From assembly GCA_028726465.1 (NCBI GenBank), contig JAQYQB010000027.1, positions 1-64,000 of the forward strand: DNA of 64,000 nucleotides. Reading direction: 5' to 3'. This stretch comes from Mycobacteriaceae bacterium (GTDB taxonomy: Bacteria; Actinomycetota; Actinomycetes; Mycobacteriales; Mycobacteriaceae). The translations under genes were made by a program, and so were the position numbers. The first letter of the stretch is position 1, and each line of letters begins with the position of its first letter. Below, piece by piece: positions 7,445-16,500 of this stretch. The notes under the pieces were generated by a model, which was given only the letters and a program-made list of their open reading frames with translations, did not search any database and had not been told where the DNA came from.

Positions 7445-8430
7445 ATGCACGCACTCGAAGCCTCCATCCGAAGCCGCGCCGACGGCATCACGTACTTGTC
7501 CCTTGCCCGCGACCTCGACTACGACACCCTCCTAAGCTGGGGCGAAGACCCCAGGCCGCCCGCACGCTGCTAGGCCTGCGCGACCTATTCTTCAGCACCG
7601 CCTCTTTTTCCGCCCAGCGCGCCGCGGCCCGCGATGCCGCCGCCGAGACCGGCCACAGCTACGCCGCGCTGCTGGCCATCTACAGCCAGGTCAAGCGCCT
7701 CAAGCGGCAGTCCGATGCCATCTCCCTGCTCCTCGAGCTCGCCCGCACCCCGGGCGATGCCAAGAAGCTGCGCTCGCTGGGGCGCAAGCGCGTCAACGAC
7801 ATCCAGCCGCGGCCGCCGCGCAGCCCCGGAGTCAACGTCACCCGGCGCAGCGACGGGACGGCGACGCTGTCCATCACGGCCTCCTCGCTGGACATCGCGG
7901 ACCTGCACGCTCATATCAAGACCGTCGAGGACGCGCGCGCCGTCTTCGAGCGCGGGGCCGAGCGCCCGCAGATCACCACCAACGTCGTCATCCAGCTGGA
8001 CGAGTTCGTGCAGCTGCTCGATGGCTCTGGCCAGGACGTCGAGCTGCAGCTAACCAACGGCGGCCGGCTGACCGGGGCGGAGCTGGTCGGGCGCATCCTG
8101 AGCGATTACGGATACGTCGGGCTCTTCCACCCGGTGCACGGCCCGCTGAACCTGTACCGCAGCAAGCGGCTAGCCACCTGGAAGCAGCGCCACCTGGCCA
8201 TGCTGGAAAACCCCACCTGCGCCTGGCCCGACTGCCGCGCGCCCGCCGAGGATTGCCAGGTCCACCACCTGCAGGCCTGGGCCGCGGGCGGGAACACCAA
8301 CGCCGACAACCTCGTCACGTTGTGCCGCTACCACAACTCCGTCAACGACGACTCCCCCGCCCGCTCCCGCCGCGGGCGGCTCGTCCGCCGCCACGGGCGC
8401 GTGGTCTGGACCCCGCCCCGCCGCGGATGA
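7445..8430 (+). pseudogene. HNH endonuclease family protein, frameshifted
   Basis: Two reading frames make one protein. The ATG at 7445 runs in frame to a TAG at 7571-7573. A continuation from about 7555 in another frame runs to the TGA at 8430 and ends in a clear HNH nuclease motif ('CAWPDCRAP', 'CQVHHLQAW', 'NLVTLCRYHN'). Adding one C to the run of four C at 7549-7552 joins them into 328 residues with a smooth 'GEDPQAARTLLGL' junction. The N-terminal part resembles actinobacterial DUF222/HNH proteins. The frameshift may be a real inactivation or a sequencing error in a homopolymer. Flanks are the DnaA-box palindrome and the DUF3618 terminator. Confidence 0.75.
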
Positions 8431-8456
8431 ACCGCCCCGGATGAACCACCGAGCAT

Positions 8457-8491
8457 GAAAAAGACCCCCGCCTGGCAAAGAGGCGAAGGTC
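8457..8491 (-). terminator. Terminator of the DUF3618 gene
   Basis: On the minus strand GACC..GCCT / AGGC..GGTC form a hairpin followed by TTTTTC. Confidence 0.75.
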
Positions 8492-8522
8492 GGATTCGGA
8501 AGGATTTGGACTAAGGGGGAAA

Positions 8523-8801
8523 TTACTTGCGCTGCGCGAGCAGGCGCTGCAGTTCCTTGATGTCGCTGGAACGGCGACGGGAACGGAAGACCGCGAAGGC
8601 GATCCCGCCAACAACGACGGCGGCGACGCCGGCCAGGGCGATCTGAACGTTCTTGTCCTGGAGCTTGTCCTGGGCGGCAGACTTGGCATCGTTAGCCAGG
8701 TTCTGCGGGCGGCTGCGGTCGGCCAGCTCGTCCAAGGTGCCGGCCAGTTGGCGACGGGTGCGCTCGATGTCGCGCTGGATGTCCTCAATACTGCGTGCCA
8801 C
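8523..8801 (-). CDS. DUF3618 membrane-anchored protein
   Basis: This is a 92-residue protein of the DUF3618 type common in actinobacteria. An N-terminal amphipathic segment 'SIEDIQRDIERTRRQLAGTL' (about 4-23) is probably helical or coiled-coil. It is followed by a charged linker, one transmembrane helix at about 53-71 and a basic C-terminal tail rich in Arg. Function is unknown; the family often sits near membrane-stress genes. The GTG start is supported by AGGAG six nt upstream. It has its own terminator and diverges from bcp. Confidence 0.85.
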   Translation of the reverse strand: MARSIEDIQRDIERTRRQLAGTLDELADRSRPQNLANDAKSAAQDKLQDKNVQIALAGVAAVVVGGIAFAVFRSRRRSSDIKELQRLLAQRK

Positions 8802-8909
8802 GTTCTACTCCTGGTATTTCGCTTAAAGATTATCGGGTACGCGGACATTCTATCGCGTTTGCCGCCAGCGTGACGTATTGACCCAAACTCAGCCACCTGC
8901 CGGGCCGGG

Positions 8910-8915
8910 TATGGT
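8910..8915 (+). promoter_or_regulatory. -10 box TATGGT of bcp
   Basis: TATGGT is 7 nt before the ATG at 8923 and fixes that start against a longer in-frame reading from 8878. Confidence 0.55.
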
Positions 8916-8922
8916 GGATAGC

Positions 8923-9396
8923 ATGACTGACCAACAGCGTTTAGAAGTAGGCGACACCGCCCCCGCATTCTCCTTGAGCGACGATAAAGGTAACACCGTC
9001 AGCTTGAGTGATTTCGCCGGCCAGCAGGTCCTGGTTTATTTCTACCCGCGGGCCAATACCCCGGGCTGCACCAAGGAGGCCTGCGATTTCCGCGACTCCC
9101 TGGAAGAACTCAACGACCGGCGTATCGCCGTCGTGGGCATTTCCCCGGACACCCCGGAGAAGCTGGCGAAGTTCCGCGCCGATCACGATCTCAACTTCCC
9201 GCTGCTGTCCGATCCGGACAAGGAGGTCATGACGGCCTACGGTGCCTTCGGCGAGAAGAAGAACTACGGCAAGGTCGTCCAGGGCGTTATCCGCTCCACG
9301 TTCTTGGTGGACGCCGAGGGCAAGATCGCCCTGGCTAAGTACAACGTCAAGGCCACCGGTCACGTGGCCCGCATCAGCAAAGAACTAGACGCCTAA
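8923..9396 (+). CDS. bcp: Thiol peroxidase, BCP/PrxQ type
   Basis: This thioredoxin-dependent peroxidase reduces H2O2 and organic peroxides in the cytosol. The 157-residue protein has the PrxQ signature TPGCTKEAC (peroxidatic Cys about residue 49, resolving Cys five further on), 'FYPRANTPGC', and the family's 'RSTFLVD' near 125-131. Length fits. It lies upstream of fasR, as in C. glutamicum (from memory). Its stop codon overlaps a TAAATT box that may drive fasR. Confidence 0.95.
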   Translation: MTDQQRLEVGDTAPAFSLSDDKGNTVSLSDFAGQQVLVYFYPRANTPGCTKEACDFRDSLEELNDRRIAVVGISPDTPEKLAKFRADHDLNFPLLSDPDKEVMTAYGAFGEKKNYGKVVQGVIRSTFLVDAEGKIALAKYNVKATGHVARISKELDA

Positions 9397-9399
9397 ATT
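9394..9399 (+). promoter_or_regulatory. -10-like box TAAATT before fasR
   Basis: TAAATT overlaps the bcp stop and lies 8 nt before the fasR ATG at 9408. It may give an independent leaderless start. Confidence 0.4.
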
Positions 9400-9407
9400 A
9401 TCCCTCG

Positions 9408-10082
9408 ATGAGCACACCCTCCACCGACAACCCCGGAACTGACGCGAGCGAACAGGCCGGCACGGCCGAGATCCTTCTCCCGCGCCGGCGGCCGGCGCAG
9501 GCCCGCAGCCGCGAGCGGTTCAACCGGATTCTGCAGGCCGCGCGCAGCGTGCTCGTGGACTTAGGCTTTGAGTCTTTTACCTTCGACGAGGTCGCGCGCC
9601 GCGCCGAGGTGCCGATTGGCACTTTGTACCAGTTCTTCGCGAACAAATACGTCCTCGTCTGCGAGCTCGACCGCCAGGACACCGCCGAGAACCTAGCGGA
9701 GATCCAGCGCTTTTCCGAGCACGTTCCGGCGCTGCAGTGGCCGGACATTTTGGACGAATTTATCGATCACCTGGCCTCGATGTGGCGCAAGGACCCGTCC
9801 CGGCGGGCCGTCTGGCACGCCGTCCAGTCCACGCCGGCCACCCGCGCGACCGCCGCGGCCACCGAGCGCGAGATCTTGGAGCCGCTCGCCGACATCCTCG
9901 CCCCGCTGGCTACCGGCATGGACTACGAGGAGCGCATCGAGCTGGCCGGATTCCTGGTCCACACGGTCGTCTCCCTGCTCAACTACGCCATCCGCACCGA
10001 GGACGCCGATAGCTTCGCCTCCGTCGTCGGCGAGGTCAAGCGCATGCTGGTGGCCTACCTCTTCTCGGTGGCCACGACCTAG
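9408..10082 (+). CDS. fasR: TetR-family regulator, probable FasR
   Basis: The 224-residue TetR repressor has an N-terminal helix-turn-helix (about residues 35-80). It contains 'ARSRERFNRILQAAR', 'FTFDEVARRAEVPIGTLYQ' and 'FFANKYVLVCELDRQD', followed by an all-helical ligand domain. In C. glutamicum FasR represses fas and acc genes and senses acyl-CoA; the assignment here rests on the bcp-fasR-acpS-fas order and overall resemblance recalled from that protein. A 14-bp tandem duplication spans its stop codon. A candidate target is the 16-bp palindrome before fas at 19005-19020. Confidence 0.8.
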   Translation: MSTPSTDNPGTDASEQAGTAEILLPRRRPAQARSRERFNRILQAARSVLVDLGFESFTFDEVARRAEVPIGTLYQFFANKYVLVCELDRQDTAENLAEIQRFSEHVPALQWPDILDEFIDHLASMWRKDPSRRAVWHAVQSTPATRATAAATEREILEPLADILAPLATGMDYEERIELAGFLVHTVVSLLNYAIRTEDADSFASVVGEVKRMLVAYLFSVATT

Positions 10083-10095
10083 TGGCCACGACCTA
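10068..10095 (+). repeat. 14-bp perfect tandem duplication over the fasR stop
   Basis: GTGGCCACGACCTA occurs at 10068-10081 and again at 10082-10095. The fasR TAG (10080-10082) spans the junction. Confidence 0.9.
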
Positions 10096-10108
10096 AGCGC
10101 CGCACGCG

Positions 10109-10507
10109 CTAGCAGGAAATAATCACCGTCGCGACCGCGTAGTCGCCGTCGTGGGAGATGCTGAGGCTGGCCTGCCAGCCGGGGAGGGAGGCATCGATAG
10201 CCGTGCGGACCTGGCCGCTCACCTGCAGTCCGACCCTCCCCCACGCGTCCGGCTGGACGCTGATTTCGGCCCAGTCGACCTCGTGTTCCGCCAGCCGCGG
10301 CGGGCGCCCGTAGAGCGCCTGGGACCACGCCTTGATGAAGGCCTCCTTGGCCGCCCAGCGCCCCGCCAGGTGCTCGTCCCGGCGCGGCTTGGTCGCGGCC
10401 ACCCGCTGCTCGAGGGCGGAAAAGACCCGCTCGAAGGTGGTGCCTTCCCGCCCCAGCTGCTCGGCTAAGCCCGGGATGTGGACGATGTCGGTGCCAACGG
10501 CGAACAT
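10109..10507 (-). CDS. acpS: Holo-[acyl-carrier-protein] synthase
   Basis: AcpS transfers 4'-phosphopantetheine from CoA to the ACP domain, here most likely that of the neighbouring FAS-I. The 132-residue protein shows 'GTDIVHIPGL' (Mg2+ Asp near residue 7), 'GRWAAKEAFIKA' (Glu near 54) and 'LSISHDGDYAVA' near the C-terminus. The start codon directly abuts the fas stop codon (TAG then ATG), so the two genes are almost certainly co-transcribed and translationally coupled. It converges with fasR. Confidence 0.95.
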   Translation of the reverse strand: MFAVGTDIVHIPGLAEQLGREGTTFERVFSALEQRVAATKPRRDEHLAGRWAAKEAFIKAWSQALYGRPPRLAEHEVDWAEISVQPDAWGRVGLQVSGQVRTAIDASLPGWQASLSISHDGDYAVATVIISC

Positions 10508-13500
10508 CTAGCGCAGCTCCCCTCCCCGCAGGCGGGCCTGCGGATCCAGCAGTACCTGTGCTTCCCGCGCGGTGCCGCGCCCGCCCAGGTTGCGCCCCTT
10601 CGGCCGGGTATAGAGCGCTCCCTGGCCGTGCATGGCTCCGTCGCGGCGCTCCCACCCCGCGCGCTCGCGGCGGGCGGCCTGGGTGCGCCACTCGTTGAGC
10701 GCGAACTCGCCCTTGGCCTGGCGCAGCGCCTGGGCGAACGCGCCCGGGTGCACCACGGCGATAAGCGCCGAGACGTGCCCAAAGCCCAGGGAGGTCACCA
10801 GCCCGGCCTTGATTTCCGCCGGCAGCGGGGTGCGCGGCCAGACCAGGTCGGAAAAGCGGCGCAGCTGCGGGTCGACGCAGTCCAAGGCCCGGTTCGGCGG
10901 GATGATCCCGCGCCGCATGACCTGCATGAGCCCGATGAGCTGGAAGGCCGCCGCCCCGCCCTTGGCGTGCCCGGTCAGGTGCTTTTGCGAAATCACGTAC
11001 AGCGGGTTGCCGGGGGTGCGCCCGCTGGCCCGCGCCAGGCGCTGGTGCAGGTCGGATTCGTTTGGGTCGTTGGCCTCCGTGGAGGTGTCGTGCTTGCTGA
11101 TAACGCGCACGTCGTCGGCGCCCAGCCCGTACGGGGCGAGCGCGGCCGCCAACCGGTTGTCCCGGGCGGCCGAAAGTGCGCCCATCCCGGGCGCGGGGAT
11201 GGAGGTGTGCGCCCCGTCGGCGAAGGACTCCGCAAACGCCACCACGCCTAACACCGGCAGGCCCAGCTCGGCCGCTAGGTCGCCGCGGGTCAGCAGCAGC
11301 GCGCCGCCGCCGGCGGATTCCACGAAGCCGGCGCGCCGCCGGTCGTTGGGGCGGCTGAAATAGCGCTCGGCGATGCCCGCCGCCGCCAGCGCGGCAGAAT
11401 CCGCCGTGGCGGCCATCGCACCGAAGCCGGTCACGGATTCCACGCTCATGTCGTCGACGCCGCCGGCCACCACGAAGTCGGCCTTGCCCAGCCGCAGCTT
11501 GTCGGCGGCTTCCTCCACGGAGACCGCCGCGGTCGCGCACGCGGCCACCGGGTGGACCATCTGCCCGTAGCCGCCCACGTAGTCCTGCATGACGTGCGCG
11601 GCGATGACATTGGGCAGCGCCTCCTGCAGCACGTCGTTGTTGCGCGGCTGGCCCAGCAGGCGGTCGACGTAGAGGCCGCGCAGGGAGGCCACCCCGCCCA
11701 TCCCGGTGCCCTGGGTGTTGCTGACCCGCGCCGGGTGGACGTGGGCGAGCAGCTCGGCGGGGCTAAACCCGGCGGAGGTAAACGCCTCCACGGTGCAGAT
11801 AAGGTTCCACACGGCCAGGCGGTCTAGGTTCTCCAGCATGTCGGCGGGGATGCCGTAGGCGGCCGGGTCGAAGCCGTCGGGCAGCTGGCCGCCCACGAAA
11901 CGGGTCATCACGGTGCGCCGCGGCACGCGGATTTCGCTGCCCTTCGGGCGGGTGACCTCCCAGGCATCCCCGGCAGGGCGCACCCGGGCGCCGGCGGCGG
12001 CGAAGGCGCGGGCGCTGTCGGCGTCCGCGGTGCTGAAGGTCAGGTCGCGGTCCAAGTAGACCGTGGTCAGCTCGCCGGCGAGGTTGTCGCTGATGCCGGC
12101 ATCGTCGCGCAGGCGGCGCACGCCGACGCTGGCCATGACCTCGTCGTGGAAGCGGGCGTAGATATCGGCCTCGGCTACCGGCTCCCCGGCGGCGTCGACC
12201 CAGCCGTCCTCCCAGCGGATAAGCCGCATCGACCAGGCCAGCTCCACCACGCCGGCGGCGCTGAGGTCGCCGCCGAGCTCCGCTTCGAAACGGGTGCGCG
12301 CGCTGCCCCAGGGGCCGAGCTCGCCCGCGCCGACGACGACCACCATCTCCTCCAGGCCGGCCGTGACCTCCCCGAAGTCCGGCTCCGGGGCTGGGGCCGC
12401 GGCCGCGGCCAGGTTGGGCAAAGCCGGCACGACGCGCCCCTCACGCTCCGGCGCGGCCTCTGCCCCGACCGCCGATGCCTCCTGCCGCAGCGCCGCCAAA
12501 TCCACGTCCGCGGCGGCTAGTCCCCCGGTCAGATCCACCGCGACCGGCTCTTCGCGCGCGGCCCGGCGGGCGGCCGGGTTGGCGCCTTCGGCCAGCAGCT
12601 CGGCGGCGAGCTCGCGGGTGTCCCAGGTGCGCACGCCGCGGGCCTCGGCGGCGGCGACCAACGGATCGTTGCCGCCCATCAGGCCGGTGCCGCGCACCCA
12701 GCCGATCTGGGCGTGCACCAGGCCCACGCGGTTGGCCCAGGCCGGTTCGCGGCGCCAACGGTTTTCGACGGCATCGAGGGCCGCTTTGGCCTCGCCGTAG
12801 GCGCCGTCGCCGCCGAAGCGCCCGCGGTTGGGGCTGCCCGGCAGGACGACGTGGACGTGGTCCGCGATGTCGGCGGTGGCGGCGATGAGCCGCTCCACCG
12901 ACCACAGCAGCAGGCGCATCTGGCGCTCGCTGCCCGCGCCCGCCTCGGCCAGGGTGCCGGCCACGCGCGGCGCGGCGAACGGGAAGAGCAGGGTCGGCGT
13001 CAGCGCCGGCTTCACCAGGCGCACCTCGGCGCCGACGGTGCGGGTACGCTCGCTGCCCACCCAGTCGGCCAGGGCGTCGACATCGGCAAACGATGCCACG
13101 TTACACGGCACGACCCACAGCGCCGCCTGGCCGCGGGCGTGGTCGCGGTAGAGGCGGGTGAAAAAGTCCAGGCGCGCCTGGTCCAGCCGGGAGCTGGTCG
13201 CCACGACGGTCGCCCCGCCCCGCAGCAGCTCGGCGGTGATGGCTGCGGCAATGGAGCCCGGCGCGGCGCCGGTTATCAGCGCGCAGTCGGCCGCGTAGTC
13301 GAGGCCGGCCGGGTCCTTCCGGGCCGCGGCGGCGAGCTCCGGGTGGCCGGCGTACTCGGCGATACGGGCGACCTCCTCGCCGGTCGCCGTCACATCGCCG
13401 CGGCCCTGGGCGGCGTCCTCGCGCGCCGAGGCCCAGCGGTCGTCGAGCAGGACCGCCCGCGCCGGGTCGAAGGCCGGGCGCACGAAGTCGGCCCAGCCCG

Positions 13501-16500
13501 CGCCCAGCTCGCGGTCGACGGCTTGGGCGAGTTCGCGCGCGTTTTCGCCTCCCGCGCCGGCACCATCATCCTGACCCTCCGCGCTGGCTGCCTCCGGATC
13601 CAGCCGCTCGACGAGGTCGCAGGCGTTGGCGGTTAAGGCATCGGTGAGCTCGGCCACGGCGGCCGGGTCAGCGGTGGCAGCCGCGGCCGCGGCCGGTTCC
13701 GGCAGCGGGGTGGTGATTCCTGCGGCGTGGGCGGCGGCATCGATAGCCTCATCGAGGCCGGCGGGCAGGCTGGCTAGCTCGCCGCCACGCAGGGAGGCCC
13801 CGGGGCGGGTGCCATCGACCAGGTGGGCGAGCACGCGGTCCAGCCAACCGGGACCCAAGCCCCAGCGGCCGCGCACGCGTTCGGAAACATACGAGGTCGG
13901 CTGCGCGGCCGGGCCGGTGAGATCACGCAGGCAGGCCTCCACCTGCGGCTGGAGCACCGGCCCGAAGGCCCGGTAGCCGCGGGCCTGCCGGTCGACTAGC
14001 TCGCCCAGGCTGGCCAGGTCGAGGTCGGCAGCGCCATCGATGGCGGCAATCCCCAGCTCGGTCGAGATATCCAGCAGCAGCTGGTTGCGCCTGGACGACT
14101 GGCCCTCCACCAGGGACTCGATGGTGTCCGCCGGCCGCAGCTGATCGAGGCGCACCTTGGTCCAGGCGGCCACCAGCAGGCGGAGGGCATCGCTGGCCAG
14201 CAGGGGCTTATCCGCCGGAGTGTCTGTGGCGGCCGGCTGCTCTGGCGCGGGCGCGGGCGCGGCTACCGGCTCCGTCTCGGGCTCCGGTTCTGGTTCCGGC
14301 TCCGGTTCCGGTGCGGGCTCGGGGTCGGCATCGGTAGCGAAGACGACGGCCTGGTCGCGCTCGGCGTTGAGAACCTCCACGCGCGCCGCGCCCGGGTGCT
14401 GGCGCAGCATATTGGCCAGGGTGGGCGCGCTGGCCACGCCGATTTCGACAAAGCGCTCAACTCCCAGCGGCCCCAGCGCCAAATCCTGGGTCTCGATCCA
14501 GCGCACCGGGGAGGCGAACTGCCAGGCCAAAAGCTCCACCAGAAGGGTGCGGCCGCGCTGCTGGGCCGGCTGCGTGCGGGCCGCGGTCAGCCACGGCGAG
14601 TCCACGACCTCCTCCATGGCCTGGATGAACTCCTCGCCCAGGTCGAAGGGGCGGGCCACCAGGTTGGGGAGGTAGCGGCCAATCAGCCGGTCCAGGTCGA
14701 TGTCTGCCGGGATGAGCTGGTCCAGGTGCCGGCGAAAATCGTCCACCCCGCCGCGCAGGCGGGAGGAGTGGAAGGGTACGTCCACGCCGGGGATGAGGAC
14801 GAAGGCGCGCTCGCCGCGGGAGGCGGCATCGGCTTCCAGGGCGCGCAGCCCGGCGCGCGTTCCGGCGACAGCGTACTGCTTGCCCTTGACGTTGTAGTTG
14901 ACGATCTCCAGGAATTCGCCCGTAATCGCCGACAGCTGGCTGACGTAGTCGAAAACGTCCGCGTCCGACATTCCCATCTTGTGCGGGCGCAGCGCGGCCA
15001 GCCCGTAGTTGGAGTTGCCGTCGCCGTCCCGCGGGACCAGGCGGTGCATGGTCAGCCCACGCTGGTAGACGATCTCGATGACCGCCTCCACCGAGAGCAC
15101 GTCCGCAAAGGCGGCCAGCGCGTTGTACTCGCCCACCGAGTGCCCCGCGAAGAAGGCGTGCTCTTCCAGCACCCCGGCCTCGCGCAGCTGGGCGACCTGC
15201 GCGCAGCCCAGCGTGGCCATGGCCACCTGGGTGAACTGGGTCAGGTACAGCACGCCGTCGGGGTGGGAAAAGCTTTCGCCGGCCACCTGCACCTCGGGCG
15301 GGTTGCGGCGCACGATGTCCAGGATGGAAAAGCCCAGCGCCTGCCGGGTGTGGGCGTCGGCGCGGTCCCAGACGGCGCGCGCGGCTGGGGAGGCGGCGTA
15401 GGCTGCCATCCCCATGCCGGGCGACTGGATGCCCTGACCGGGGAAGGCGTACCACGTCACCGGCGCGGCCAGCTGGGCGGTCGCCTCCAGCACGGGGACG
15501 CCGCCCACCGTGGCGGTCACGGTGCGCACTTCCCCGCCGGCGGCCTGCCCGGTCCGCGCGGTGGAAAACTCGACGGTCTGCCCCGGCAGGACCGGGGCCA
15601 GCAGGCGCGCGTGCCAGCCCACGATGTTCTCGCCGGCGGCCAGCTGCGCCAGCGCGGAGGTCCACATGCCGTGGACTATCGGGCCCTGGGCCAGGCCGGT
15701 CGCCCGCGCCAGGTCCTCGTCGGTGTGGATGGGGTTGAAGTCGCCGGTGACCTGGGCGAAAGGCCGCATGCTATCCGGCGCGACCACCTGGGCCTGGCCG
15801 CGGCTAAGCCGCGGGGTCGGGCGCGCGGCCGGGTCCGTGACGTCCAGTGCCGGCAGCGTTTCGGCTCCGGCCGCACCGGAGATCAGAAAGCGCTCGGTCA
15901 GCGTTGCCAGGTGCTGGTGCCCGCTCACGATGCCGACTTCCACCTCCAGCACCCGCCCCCGCGCGGTGGCAAAATCATGCGCAAGGTGGGCCTTCACGCT
16001 GACCGAGGCGCCGTGCTGCGGCAGCTCGGAGCGCAGGCGCACCGCGTGCTCCAGGTGGACCAGACGGAGCAGGCCCTCGACGGCGTCGGTGTCCGCGATG
16101 ACCGCGAAGATGGCCGGCCAGGCCGGCCCCACCAGCGCGTCGGCGGCCAGGCCGGACGCGCCCGCCAGGTAGCCCGCGGTGACGGTCTGGTAGTCCGCGC
16201 AGTTCAGCGTCGTCGACCACGCCGCCGCCCCGCCAACGACCTCCGGCAGCTGCCCGCCGGCGGCCCGGCGCGCCAGCTCCCGCATGGCCTGGTACGCCGA
16301 ATCCGCGCCCACGACGGGCACGGTCGCCGCCTGAGGCAGCGCCACCGTCACGCCCAGGCCGGGCACGCGGTATGCCCCATCCGCGTCTTCTTCCAGGCCC
16401 AGCCGGCGCGCCGGGTTGGGAACCGGGTGGCCGGCCCATTCCCAGGCCGGCGCGGACAGGATCCGCTCGCGATCGCTCGCCGCGGGCCCGGTGGACTCCG

